Below, in pieces: positions 1 through 8,847 of a stretch of DNA of 64,000 nucleotides. The DNA comes from Algoriphagus locisalis. GTDB lineage: Bacteria > Bacteroidota > Bacteroidia > Cytophagales > Cyclobacteriaceae. Numbering within the stretch: position 1 is the stretch's first letter; each line of letters opens with the position of its first letter. The notes beneath the pieces were generated by a model, which saw nothing but the letters and a program-made list of their open reading frames with translations, did not search any database and had not been told where the DNA came from. Location of the stretch: contig NZ_FPBF01000005.1 in the NCBI RefSeq assembly GCF_900116615.1, positions 131,552 through 195,551 of the forward strand. Reading direction: 5' to 3'. The translations under genes were made by a program, and so were the position numbers.

Positions 1-22
1 AGTTAAGAGTAACATTCCACAT

Positions 23-145
23 TGTAGGATGTTGAAATTGGCAGACAAGCCCTCCTGTCTCGGGGGTGGAGAATCAAGTAAAAAGCGTAATTCAACCGGA
101 CTATTGCCTAACTTCTCCGTGGAGGTTCGAATCCTTCTCCTACAG
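23..145 (+). tRNA. Class II (Leu-like) tRNA with apparent GTC anticodon and oversized variable arm
   Basis: Folding by eye gives a full cloverleaf. The acceptor stem is 23-29 with 138-144. The D arm is 32-48 with a Leu-like loop containing TTGG. The anticodon stem is 50-54 with 62-66 and has a 7-nt loop 55-61 reading CTGTCTC, so anticodon 57-59 is GTC after the invariant T33. The T arm is 121-137 with loop TTCGAAT. The variable region is about 54 nt instead of 10-20: GGAGAA (68-73) pairs with TTCTCC (113-118) around a ~39-nt loop. The discriminator is G (145) and no full CCA is encoded. A long variable arm is known for Leu, Ser and Tyr tRNAs, whereas GTC belongs to Asp, so the identity is unclear. 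It could be a divergent or recoded tRNA or a decaying copy. All four stems pair well, which argues against simple decay. Confidence 0.72.
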
Positions 146-150
146 CATAT

Positions 151-177
151 AAAGCAGCACTCATGTGCTGCTTTTTT
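151..177 (+). terminator. Intrinsic terminator after the tRNA-like gene
   Basis: A 10-bp perfect stem (151-160 with 165-174) with loop TCAT is followed by a T-run. It sits 5 nt after the tRNA 3' end and ends that transcript before the next gene. Confidence 0.85.
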
Positions 178-225
178 CGTTTAAATTTGTCTTAAATGTC
201 TAATTTAGACAAAACGACCAACTGA

Positions 226-3200
226 ATGAGCGAGGCCCACAAAGACAAGCATTCGAAACACCCTTTTCGAAAGAAAGTAGTGAGGTGGGTGATGTTTACT
301 TTTTTAGCCATACTTTTTCTGGAATTTGTAGTTTATTTTGGTTCCAACCTATTGCTGTCGAGTTGGGCTAGGAGCAAAATCAATGAAGCGGCAAAGGATA
401 TATATCTAGTTGATTTCAATCGGGTAAGGTTTTCCTTGCTCAGACGGGGCGTATTCATGGACGGCATCGTCATGAAGCCAATAGGGGATCGCAAACCCGG
501 GCAAAATCAGGCATTGTTTGATTTGACCTTGGATGAATTGGCTTTGAAAAAACTCTGGTTTGACTTCTCTGAGGGCATCTTGTATGTGGGTGAATTGGAA
601 TTTGATAATCCAAATATCAGTATGGATTTGCCTCCTAAATCCAATCAAACCGAGGGTAAGCAAAATGAAAACGAGAAAGGATCCCCTGTCAAAGCTCTTG
701 AAGAGGAACTAAAGAAGATAATAGATAAGGCTAATTTCACTGGGGTATATATTCGTGAACTGGAAATCGATCATGCCGATTTATTCTTCTTGAATTTCCT
801 AAGCCAAAATTCCTTAAAAGCGGAGAATACCAGGTTGCTTGTAAAGGATATCAACTGGGCGACTAAGGAGGAATGGGAGACTCCCTTTAATGCCAGGGGA
901 TTTGAGTTTGATCTTGACAATGTAAACTTCCCGCTTCCTGATGGTGTGCATTCGATAAAATCTGAGAAGGTTTTTGTGAGTTCATTGGATAACAGGATTT
1001 TAATCAATGGTTTTCAGCTGACCCCAGATAGGACTGCCCAAAGCAAATCTTATTATGATGTGTATTTGAGTGAACTACGAGTTGGAAATGTGGACTTGAA
1101 TGAGGCTTTTATGTCCTCAAATGTTCTTATAGATGAGATAGTTTTAAATGATCCACACTTCAAAGTGGAGCAAAATGCCATCAGTGAGAAGGATAGTACA
1201 GCAAGTGGTGATCTAAACGAATTGATTCAGGGTATTCTCAAGTCTTTTGAGGTTCAGGAATTATCAGTGAATAATGGAAAGTTTTCCACTTATAGTTTGG
1301 CTGATACGCTAAAGAATAGGATTGATATCCAAAAGCTTGACTTTAAGATGATCAATTTTTACCTGGGTGCAGATGAGTCCAGAAAAGTCAATCAATTTTT
1401 CTATGGGGAGGAAGCAGCAATGGATATAGAAAAAGCTGATTTGTACTTATCCGATGAGGTCCACGTAATTTATGCTGATGGAGTAAGTGTGTCCTCTTTC
1501 AAAGACGAAATTATAGTTGAAAATATCAGGGTAGAACCAAGAGAGGATGCTTTGAAAAATGATCTTGCGAAGCACATCATGAGGATTTCACTGCCAAAAC
1601 TCGCCCTGACGAATACTAATTTGAAACGCCTTTACAATGAGGGTGTTTTTACTATTGAGGAGATGCTAATTCAGTCTCCAAAAGTTGAAATCACCGAACT
1701 TAGAAAATCTGAAGAAACTACAGAAAGGGTACCAGTAAAAGAACTTCTAAAGGGGTATATGGATGAGCTGTCCATCGGAAAAATGGACTTGAGAGATGGT
1801 GAAGTTCAGTTTAAAAATGAGATGGGAGTGCGGAGTGACGATATAGGTTTTGAGAAATTCAGCCTGTTATTGGAAAAAGTCTTTTTGCAACCTAATCTGG
1901 ATACAGATGTGAGAAACCAATTCCTTGCCGAAGAGATGGTGCTAAGTCTAGACAAATATAGGTTGAAGCTCAGGGATAATCTACATGAGTTTTTGGCTGA
2001 TAAGGTGTTGATAGATAGCAAGAATTCTTTGGTCGTTGTGAATAATTTTACGCTGAGGCCTGAGAATCCGGATTCTACTCAGGTTATACTTGATAGCTAT
2101 GGCAAGTCTGTGATTCTTGATATTTCCATTCCAGAGTTTCGGGTAGAAGGAATCGACCTGATGTCGGCATATTTGGATGAGAAGTTGGTTATCAAGCGGA
2201 TTCTGGTTCCTTCTCCGGTGGCTAATTTTACCCGGTTCAGGAAGAAAAAAATTGGAAGCATTCCTGTCAATCAGGTAGAATCTCCTGATGAGATCAAAGA
2301 TTTGCTGACTTCTTATTTTTCGACCATACAGATCGATTCGGTTAGTTTCAGTAATGGTCAGGTGCAGTATCAGAATTTTGCAGGGAAAAAGAACCTTTCC
2401 CTCAGCGAAGATAGTCTGTCGCTGAGTTTGAAGGGTTTTTACTTAGAGAAAGGAATGGCAAAAAGTCCTGGACGAACATTTTTTTCGGATGAAATCAACC
2501 TCATTTTAAGGAAATACGATTTTAGCGTGGCTGGAGGGGATTACGACGTGGATACAGATGGGCTTCGTTTTAATTCCCAGTCCAAAACAATTGTTGTAGA
2601 TAATTTGACGCTGAGTCCAAGTAGCACCATCAGGAGTAAAATTGCATTTTCCCTGCGTCTTCCAAGCGTAACGCTAGAAGGGGTGGACATTGAATCTTTT
2701 CTGTTTGAAAATCAGTTGCAGCTCGACAAACTGGCAGTGGATGGAAGCACGATAAATCTGGAAATCAACAGAAATTATCAGCAGGAGGAAAATGAAGAAA
2801 ATTCTATGGAAGACACAGGAAAGACACTTCCAAAGGCAGTGGAGCTGGTTTCAATAGCTAAAATAGAAGCAACAAATTCCAATTTGAGTCTAAATTATAA
2901 GGTGGGAAAGGATGATTTTGAATCTATACAAACGGATTTTGATCTAGGGATAACCGGCTTGAATCTCGACTCGGCAGCCAATGCCAGAAAGGATATTGCC
3001 GGCTTGTTTGATGAGATCAATCTGACCTTGAATGATTTTTCATATACTTTGCCTGATAGTATTCACACCATTAGGTTCTCTAATCTTTTTGTGGATAATT
3101 CAGCCGATGAGACAGTGTTTTCCAATTTTGAAGTAGCTCCTGCTACTATCACCGGCTATCCGGGAAAGCCTATTTTTTCCGCCACCATCGATGAACTGGG

Positions 3201-4587
3201 AGTAAGAAATAATAGCATCCGGGATATACAATCTACTGGGGTATTTGATATCACCCAACTCAGAATGCTGAATCCAAAAATCGATGTTTATCTTGATCAA
3301 TCCAGTAAAACGCCAAGAGAGAACTCTTCCAAAGATTCATTGAAATCGAGCGAAGTGGGGCTGGTGGAGTCTATTTTGCTTCAGGATATTCTGATCAACA
3401 ATGGTGCGATAGCCTTGCATGATAAAGAATCAGGTCTGATTCCAAGAATGGCTTTTAACAAGGTCAACCTTGCATTGCAAGGGCTGGATTTCGATTTCTT
3501 AAATAGCAAAACAAATCTAAATCCTCAGATTTTGTTGGAAAAGGACCTGAGTCTTTCGCTTTCGAATTATCAGGTTTATACAAAAGATAGTCTCAACAAA
3601 TTCAATATTGGAAAAATCAGGTACTTGGGAAATACCTTGATTCTGGATAGTATATATTACCAGCCCGCCATGGGACGCTATGAATATTTGAGGAAAAAGG
3701 GCTACCAGGACAATGCTATGGACGCTTTTGTGGAGAGGGTACAACTTGAAGAGATAGATTTTGATGCCTATTTTCTTAACCAAAGCCTAAAAGCGGATGT
3801 TTTGCGGGTTGATGGGCTAAAATTGGATGTGTTTAGGGATAAAAGAATACCTCAGAAGGAAGGGCTAGTTAAGCCTATGCCTCAGGAATTGATGCAGAAT
3901 GCGCCCTTTGATATGGAATTGGATTCAGTGGTTTTACGAAACGGGTTGATACGGTATCAGGAATTTGCTCCCAAAGCTATGCTACCAGGCGTAATCAGAT
4001 TTGAAGAGCTAAATGCTTCGATTGCTCCCTTTGCCATGAAAAAAAACAGCGAGGAATTTCCGTTAAAATCAAGTATGGTGGAGGCTAGAGCTAAATTGAT
4101 GGGAGATGGGGAAGTAAAGCTAACTGCAGATATGTTTTTTGGGGCACCTTATCCCATGGATGTGAATGTGGAACTGGGTGAGTTTGATCTCACACTCTTG
4201 AATAGCATGCTAGCCAACGGGTTGTTTATAAAAGTCGTAGATGGGCGGGTGACCGATGGAAAGTGGAATTTCCGTATGGATGATGAGGAGGCTATCGGTA
4301 AGATGAACTTCAAATACAAGGATCTGAAGATAGCTTTTCTTGATTCGCTGACATTGGAAAGAGGTCATGGAAAGCTGGGTCTGATCACGTTCCTGGCCAA
4401 TACGTTTACCAGAAGTAACAATCCCCGTAAATTCTTTAACCGTCGTGTGACTTCCGATGTCTATTTTGAGCGGGACAAGTCCAAGTTCATATTTGGAGGC
4501 TGGTGGCGCGCGACTTTCAGTGGGCTTAAGGGCAGTCTGGGATTGGGACAACCAAAGATCCCAAAGAAGGAGGAAGAGGAGGAGTGA
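226..4587 (+). CDS. Large AsmA-like membrane-anchored repeat protein
   Basis: This 1453-residue protein has a short basic cytoplasmic N-terminus, one membrane segment at about residues 20-42, and a very long beta-rich periplasmic part with no cysteine-rich or catalytic motif. A pattern of the form D-x-V-x-L-x-N/D-G-x-(V/I)-x-Y recurs at least five times (for example near residues 345, 525, 705 and 1240), which points to tandem copies of one beta-structured unit. The C-terminal ~250 residues, with paired beta segments and a KLGLITFLANTF stretch, resemble AsmA/DUF748-type proteins, known as envelope bridges or assembly factors between inner and outer membrane. Function here is inferred from architecture only. 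The protein ends in an acidic tail of glutamates. It is a single gene ending at a shared bidirectional terminator. The ATG at 226 is the first in frame and gives a sensible signal-anchor. Confidence 0.75.
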   Translation: MSEAHKDKHSKHPFRKKVVRWVMFTFLAILFLEFVVYFGSNLLLSSWARSKINEAAKDIYLVDFNRVRFSLLRRGVFMDGIVMKPIGDRKPGQNQALFDLTLDELALKKLWFDFSEGILYVGELEFDNPNISMDLPPKSNQTEGKQNENEKGSPVKALEEELKKIIDKANFTGVYIRELEIDHADLFFLNFLSQNSLKAENTRLLVKDINWATKEEWETPFNARGFEFDLDNVNFPLPDGVHSIKSEKVFVSSLDNRILINGFQLTPDRTAQSKSYYDVYLSELRVGNVDLNEAFMSSNVLIDEIVLNDPHFKVEQNAISEKDSTASGDLNELIQGILKSFEVQELSVNNGKFSTYSLADTLKNRIDIQKLDFKMINFYLGADESRKVNQFFYGEEAAMDIEKADLYLSDEVHVIYADGVSVSSFKDEIIVENIRVEPREDALKNDLAKHIMRISLPKLALTNTNLKRLYNEGVFTIEEMLIQSPKVEITELRKSEETTERVPVKELLKGYMDELSIGKMDLRDGEVQFKNEMGVRSDDIGFEKFSLLLEKVFLQPNLDTDVRNQFLAEEMVLSLDKYRLKLRDNLHEFLADKVLIDSKNSLVVVNNFTLRPENPDSTQVILDSYGKSVILDISIPEFRVEGIDLMSAYLDEKLVIKRILVPSPVANFTRFRKKKIGSIPVNQVESPDEIKDLLTSYFSTIQIDSVSFSNGQVQYQNFAGKKNLSLSEDSLSLSLKGFYLEKGMAKSPGRTFFSDEINLILRKYDFSVAGGDYDVDTDGLRFNSQSKTIVVDNLTLSPSSTIRSKIAFSLRLPSVTLEGVDIESFLFENQLQLDKLAVDGSTINLEINRNYQQEENEENSMEDTGKTLPKAVELVSIAKIEATNSNLSLNYKVGKDDFESIQTDFDLGITGLNLDSAANARKDIAGLFDEINLTLNDFSYTLPDSIHTIRFSNLFVDNSADETVFSNFEVAPATITGYPGKPIFSATIDELGVRNNSIRDIQSTGVFDITQLRMLNPKIDVYLDQSSKTPRENSSKDSLKSSEVGLVESILLQDILINNGAIALHDKESGLIPRMAFNKVNLALQGLDFDFLNSKTNLNPQILLEKDLSLSLSNYQVYTKDSLNKFNIGKIRYLGNTLILDSIYYQPAMGRYEYLRKKGYQDNAMDAFVERVQLEEIDFDAYFLNQSLKADVLRVDGLKLDVFRDKRIPQKEGLVKPMPQELMQNAPFDMELDSVVLRNGLIRYQEFAPKAMLPGVIRFEELNASIAPFAMKKNSEEFPLKSSMVEARAKLMGDGEVKLTADMFFGAPYPMDVNVELGEFDLTLLNSMLANGLFIKVVDGRVTDGKWNFRMDDEEAIGKMNFKYKDLKIAFLDSLTLERGHGKLGLITFLANTFTRSNNPRKFFNRRVTSDVYFERDKSKFIFGGWWRATFSGLKGSLGLGQPKIPKKEEEEE

Positions 4588-4692
4588 TCAGTTTTCAGTG
4601 ATCAGTCGCAGTTAGAGCTTGTTTTGATTCCTGCCGAAAAGAGCTAGTAGTTTCATTGTGGCATTCCAGAAACAGATTCTACTGGTAAAATG

Positions 4693-4726
4693 AAAAAAGC
4701 CGATCCAGTAATTGAATCGGCTTTTT
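4693..4726. terminator. Bidirectional terminator between convergent genes
   Basis: Arms AAAAGCCGAT and ATCGGCTTTT form a perfect 10-bp stem with an 11-nt loop. Flanking A and T runs allow it to act for both the AsmA-like gene and the convergent lipoprotein gene. The ~100 nt before it (4588-4690) hold nothing I recognise. Confidence 0.85.
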
Positions 4727-4746
4727 AGATTTTAAAAATTGGAGGT

Positions 4747-6354
4747 TTAGTTCAATTTTCCTTCGGTGTCATCGTAGTCACCTGTGATAGTAACCCCGGC
4801 ACTTTTGTTTACTCGACCATAAATTGTGATGGAGTTACCCGAGCCAACAAATTCAATGCTTGATCCGCCGTTTAGGTTTAAGTCTCCATAAATGACAATA
4901 GAACCGGAAAGTATCAATTTGGAATTGACATTCATCTGGGTATTTCCATTGTATTGTCCAAAAGCAAAAGAGCCATAGATCTCAGTTAAAGAACCACCAT
5001 TTAAATTGAATTGGTTTTTCACTGCAAGAGAACCACAGAATTTGAAATTGCTGTTATTGTTGATGGTATTGAACGAAGCAGCTCCGGAGAATGCTTTAGT
5101 TTCGCCTCCATTGACATTTAGATTGTTGGATCCGCTGTAGGCTGGTAGCCCTTCACATGCGGCAGCTGTAGTGTCTTCCTGTTTGTTGATTTTCAAAATC
5201 TGCAGACCTCCAAAACCAGTTGCCACGAAAACAAACTCCTCTTCATTTCTCACGAAGTTGGAAGAACCATCCAGATCCAATACGCCATATTCTTTAATTG
5301 CTCCGAGATCAGATACGTCTGAAATAGAAATACCTGCTGCGCCATTTGCCATAAATAGCAGATTATTATCCACTGAAACAGCATTGGTGACAATATCACC
5401 TTCAGCTACATCCGTAGGGCGGATAGGAATAGCAAGTTTTTGTACCAGGCTACCATCAACCATTTTATAAATGCCTGCTCCATTAGCTCCTTCGGATACA
5501 AATAGATTTCCGTTTTCTATATCCAAGGTTCTTTTTGCGCCAGCTACATCTAGGGTTAGCGGGATACTGATCACCTCAGAAAGGCTGTTAGGGTCTAAAA
5601 TATGAACTCCAGATGAACCGCTAAGTACCGCTAGTTTATCACTTCCGAATGCTACTGCTCGTAGATCTTCCATTTCAGAAGAATTTCCAGCAGTCTGAGT
5701 AGCATCAAAAAGACCGATTACTCCGTCATTTCCACTGGTGACAGCTGTGTTGGAATTTGTGTTTGCAACATCTGTAGCTACAAAACCAGGAAGAGAAGTG
5801 TACACAAAGTCTGAGGTAAATCTCCCGCCGGACACAGATACAGTGATCAGATTGGCAGGGGAAGTCACATCAGAATTTTCGTCAATATTCACGGCCGCAG
5901 CTAGGTAAAGCTTTCCGTTTTTGTATTCCAAAGCGCTAATGTCAGTGTCACTGAAAGTTGCCTGCTCGGTGATCGTAGGACTATAAGGGTTGCTGATATC
6001 AAAAATATCTACAGCCCCTAGGTAAGTGTCACCTTCCATGTTGTAAGAGACGTAAGCATAATCGCCATCTATATCCACATGTGTAGCACGTAGTGTCTGC
6101 CCCTCTACTTCAGGAGCATCCACTTGGGAAACTAAAATCAATGGAAGATCTGAAGATTCTTCCTGTATTCTTCCTTCAGGAGCAGATGGGTCAATGAGCC
6201 CGATTACCCCGGCATTATCCAGTTTCACACGGGCAGTGAGCGCTTCACTGTCGGAGTTGATTGTAATTGGACCATCGTTGAGAGGATCCGTGGTGTCATT
6301 ACAGGAATAAAGACCTAGCGCAAGTGCTAAGCCAAAGAGCAAATGTTTTTTCAT
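4747..6354 (-). CDS. Surface lipoprotein: LVIVD-like propeller plus beta-helix tail
   Basis: This 535-residue protein has a lipoprotein signal: MKKHLLFGLALALGLYSC, with the lipobox Cys at 18. Residues ~70-390 hold repeated strands of the kind 'D-V-D-I-S-N-P' and 'G-L-Q-I-L-K-I', as in LVIVD-repeat proteins, which form beta-propellers on the surface of many Bacteroidota. Residues ~400-525 switch to short glycine/asparagine-rich turns (NLNVNGG, QFNLNGGSL, DLNLNGGSSI) typical of a right-handed beta-helix or bactofilin-like stack. No catalytic residues were found. It lies upstream (higher coordinates read first) of a bidirectional terminator and next to a T9SS cargo gene with a similar beta-helix. 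The role is likely surface display or adhesion, inferred only from the fold. Confidence 0.75.
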   Translation of the reverse strand: MKKHLLFGLALALGLYSCNDTTDPLNDGPITINSDSEALTARVKLDNAGVIGLIDPSAPEGRIQEESSDLPLILVSQVDAPEVEGQTLRATHVDIDGDYAYVSYNMEGDTYLGAVDIFDISNPYSPTITEQATFSDTDISALEYKNGKLYLAAAVNIDENSDVTSPANLITVSVSGGRFTSDFVYTSLPGFVATDVANTNSNTAVTSGNDGVIGLFDATQTAGNSSEMEDLRAVAFGSDKLAVLSGSSGVHILDPNSLSEVISIPLTLDVAGAKRTLDIENGNLFVSEGANGAGIYKMVDGSLVQKLAIPIRPTDVAEGDIVTNAVSVDNNLLFMANGAAGISISDVSDLGAIKEYGVLDLDGSSNFVRNEEEFVFVATGFGGLQILKINKQEDTTAAACEGLPAYSGSNNLNVNGGETKAFSGAASFNTINNNSNFKFCGSLAVKNQFNLNGGSLTEIYGSFAFGQYNGNTQMNVNSKLILSGSIVIYGDLNLNGGSSIEFVGSGNSITIYGRVNKSAGVTITGDYDDTEGKLN

Positions 6355-6553
6355 AATTTAGTTTACAAGCCCGCTTTTTATATAGAGGGATAAATGAATT
6401 TGAAATACTTAATTTTGGAATTTAATTCCGATGAGCGTACTAATTCAAGCGATACTTCCGAATTAATGATTCATAGCTGGCAAAATTGGTATAAAATTTT
6501 GATTTATATCAATACTTTCCCATTGGAATCATAGATAATTCAAAATAATCGCG

Positions 6554-6582
6554 CAAATGTAGAAATAGTATTGAATTTCCAA
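6554..6582 (-). promoter_or_regulatory. Candidate promoter for the surface lipoprotein
   Basis: On the minus strand TACATTTG (6561-6554) matches the Bacteroidota -7 element TAnnTTTG. A TTG lies 18 nt upstream (6582-6580) as a -33 element. This would leave a ~190-nt leader before the ATG at 6354. The rest of the 314-bp spacer 6355-6668 is AT-rich with no other feature seen. Confidence 0.45.
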
Positions 6583-6668
6583 TTGATTAAGCATCAATAA
6601 TTTGCTTGTTTTTTGAGGAGGAAATGAAATCAGGAATAAATAGCCAGCTTGCTAAGCATTGGAATGAC

Positions 6669-8225
6669 TTAGTTTCTCAGCAATTTGAGTTGTTGGGCAT
6701 TTGCGCCCCAGCGGATGTCGAGTATATATAATCCGGCTTTTTTGCTGAGAAGCCATTCGGAAACTACTAGGGAAATATCTTCTGGAGAAGTGAGCATAGT
6801 TGATTCGCCCTCGCCCAGCATATTTACCAAACGCAAAGAAATCAGCTCGTCCTGATATTGGTTAAGTTGCAGTAGTTCCACGGATATTTCTGAACCTATG
6901 GTGCTTGGGTTGGGGTAGGCTACCCAGACTGACTTGCTGTCTATGGCATCCACTTGGATAGCTCTTGTCCTGCTGTAGCTGTATTTTCCAGAGAAGTCCA
7001 ATTGTTTTAGTCTATAGAAAATATTACCTCCGGTTTTTGGCAGATCAGTGTCTGTAAAGCTGTATTCCACAGGTCCATCCGAATAGCCATTGCCTTCCAC
7101 TCTCCCTATAGTTTCCCATTCTTTGACTGAGTTCACAGCTCGCTCGATCTCGAAGTGGGAGTTTTCCCATTCTTTGGCTGTGGACCAGTCGATTAGGGCA
7201 GAGCGGTGTTGGGGTTGGTAGGTTACGTTGAAGGAGAGGAATTCTACTGGGAGGATGCGGCATCCGCCGTAGTATGATGTACCACTACTGGAAACATTTG
7301 AATTTGGTCCGGGGACTAGTGGGTAAGCTCCAGTAACAGTACCTGCAGGTAACCTCGCATCACAAATTACTAAAGAGCTAGAATTATAGGTTCTAATCCA
7401 GCCCGAATTACCTATTGATAAATTCCCCTGTATTAAAACATCTGCCTCATTATGAGTTTCTAGTTTTGCCTCGCCTGTATTAGGAAGGTTGACATTTGAT
7501 TGAAAAGTAACTAATGATTGATCGTAAATTCTCATTGGACTACTTATTGTAGTTTGACCAGTCACAGTGACATTTGAATTTCCTCTGATATTAACTGAGC
7601 CGGGTCCAGAGCTTGTAATATCTAGGTCTCCTCCAATAGAGATTTTTCCATTGTCGAAAGAATTAATAGCGTAATTGTTTACTGTGAGTTTACCTGTAGT
7701 TTTGAGTTCTCCATTTCCATAGATGTTTAAGGATGTTGATCCTATATTACTAGAGCTTATAGAGTTTGCAGATAAAAGCCCTCTAATTGAAATTGCTGCG
7801 ATTCCAGTTAAGTTAAATTGATTGTTAACTATAAATTGTCCACCAGTATTTACATTAACAATAAGGTTATTTCCACCACTATTATTTATACTGAGATTTC
7901 CCGAAAAAGTTAATGCACCCCCTGAATTCACGGTTACTGAATGAAATAACCCACCTCCTATATTCACATTTCCACTACTGTTTGTGATTGGGTGATTTAT
8001 AACAATTTTAATTTGGCAGTTTGGGCTCCATACAGGCCCAAGTGGAGGAATACCTGAATTATTTTGAGTTCCACACCCATCTGGATTTGTCTTGAACCAC
8101 GCTGATGTGCTATTCCAGTTTGTACTATTGCCTGTAGTTGTATAAGTCTGCCCCCACACCTCTCCACTCCAGAAAATCTGGGCGTAGCAGAAAATTAGAA
8201 AAACGAACAGAAATCTGCTTTTCAT
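6669..8225 (-). CDS. T9SS cargo protein with beta-helix region and C-terminal sorting module
   Basis: This 518-residue secreted protein has a signal peptide ending near residue 26 (VWG-Q). Residues ~80-300 are a run of short G/N/S-rich strands (NINGG-type turns) that suggest a parallel beta-helix. Around residue 330 begins a module opening ILPVEFLSFN, followed by WSTAKEWENSHFEIERA and an FYRLKQLDFSGKYSYS stretch, then VAYPNPS and a final beta domain ending LYILDIRWG...LKLLRN. This is the layout of type A T9SS sorting domains, whose C-terminus is removed during export. The same module ends the giant protein encoded at 8848-21891. Substrate and role are unknown; a surface structural or adhesive role is inferred. 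An internal minus-strand ORF at 7045-7263 is only a shadow. Confidence 0.78.
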   Translation of the reverse strand: MKSRFLFVFLIFCYAQIFWSGEVWGQTYTTTGNSTNWNSTSAWFKTNPDGCGTQNNSGIPPLGPVWSPNCQIKIVINHPITNSSGNVNIGGGLFHSVTVNSGGALTFSGNLSINNSGGNNLIVNVNTGGQFIVNNQFNLTGIAAISIRGLLSANSISSSNIGSTSLNIYGNGELKTTGKLTVNNYAINSFDNGKISIGGDLDITSSGPGSVNIRGNSNVTVTGQTTISSPMRIYDQSLVTFQSNVNLPNTGEAKLETHNEADVLIQGNLSIGNSGWIRTYNSSSLVICDARLPAGTVTGAYPLVPGPNSNVSSSGTSYYGGCRILPVEFLSFNVTYQPQHRSALIDWSTAKEWENSHFEIERAVNSVKEWETIGRVEGNGYSDGPVEYSFTDTDLPKTGGNIFYRLKQLDFSGKYSYSRTRAIQVDAIDSKSVWVAYPNPSTIGSEISVELLQLNQYQDELISLRLVNMLGEGESTMLTSPEDISLVVSEWLLSKKAGLYILDIRWGANAQQLKLLRN

Positions 8226-8317
8226 TGTGGGAGTAAACCTAAGTTTCGAGTAAAATAATTTTTGCTCTTAAAGGGGATAAGCAAAAAGGGTTAATTTGGG
8301 GTGATTATTTTCAAATG

Positions 8318-8325
8318 CAAATATA
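8318..8325 (-). promoter_or_regulatory. Possible -7 element upstream of the T9SS cargo gene
   Basis: TATATTTG on the minus strand fits TAnnTTTG, about 93 nt upstream of the ATG at 8225. No clear -33 TTG is seen at the right distance, so this is weak. Confidence 0.3.
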
Positions 8326-8593
8326 AGACAATCAAATACGATAAATTGTTTCCATTTGGACTTATTTATTGAGAAAAAAATTTTAAAACACTTATTGTGA
8401 GTGTTTTATGAAGGGTTTGATTGTTTTCCTCATTGGGGATGCAACAATGAGTTAATTTTTTCTCTGATTTTACGCTTTTTTGCCAGTAGATCACAATGGC
8501 CTAGACTTAGCTCTGCCACCGGATTTGAGGTTATTAAATGGAGTAGGGGGAAAATGCATGATTTTCATTTTTCGAAATCTAAAAAGGAACTAA

Positions 8594-8625
8594 AAAACCT
8601 GGAAGGGCTAATTCTTCCAGGTTTT
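8594..8625. terminator. Terminator downstream of the giant gene
   Basis: A perfect 12-bp stem (AAAACCTGGAAG with CTTCCAGGTTTT) with an 8-nt loop. Reading on the minus strand it follows the giant gene and the 192-bp repeat, so the repeat would lie inside the 3' untranslated part of that mRNA. Confidence 0.75.
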
Positions 8626-8631
8626 AAATTA

Positions 8632-8823
8632 TGTATATCCGCTTTTCTACCAGTAAGAAGGCAAAAACAGCATAGGATATGTTAAACTTAAGAATTGAGG
8701 CCACTTCAGCCTGTCCCGCCAATGTGGGAGTCTTCGGTCATCCCCGCCTGCTGTCGGGCAGGGGTCTTCAGGCCGGTTGAGCAGAGAAATATTGGTTACT
8801 GGCATCATTCCGTATATCCATAT
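8632..8823 (-). repeat. 192-bp dispersed repeat, copy A
   Basis: This segment recurs in inverted orientation at 44059-44250; by hand alignment the copies differ at about 9 of 192 positions. It is more GC-rich than its surroundings and contains two hairpins (CCCCGCCTGC...GGGCAGGGG and CCCGC...GCGGG). It begins 24 nt after the stop codon of the giant gene in the direction of that gene and ends just before its terminator. No ORF in it looks coding. Confidence 0.85.
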
Positions 8824-8847
8824 TTTAAATTTTCGTTTTTAAGACTG

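Noticed and set aside
67-120. Self-splicing intron in the tRNA
   Set aside because: The extra bases lie in the variable arm, not the anticodon loop, are far too short for a group I intron, and the arm closes with its own GGAGAA/TTCTCC stem.
8632-8823. Remnant of a coding gene in the GC-rich 192-bp repeat
   Set aside because: Open frames through it (for example 8695-8895) are not shared as equivalent proteins by both copies, and the two hairpins are the conserved parts.
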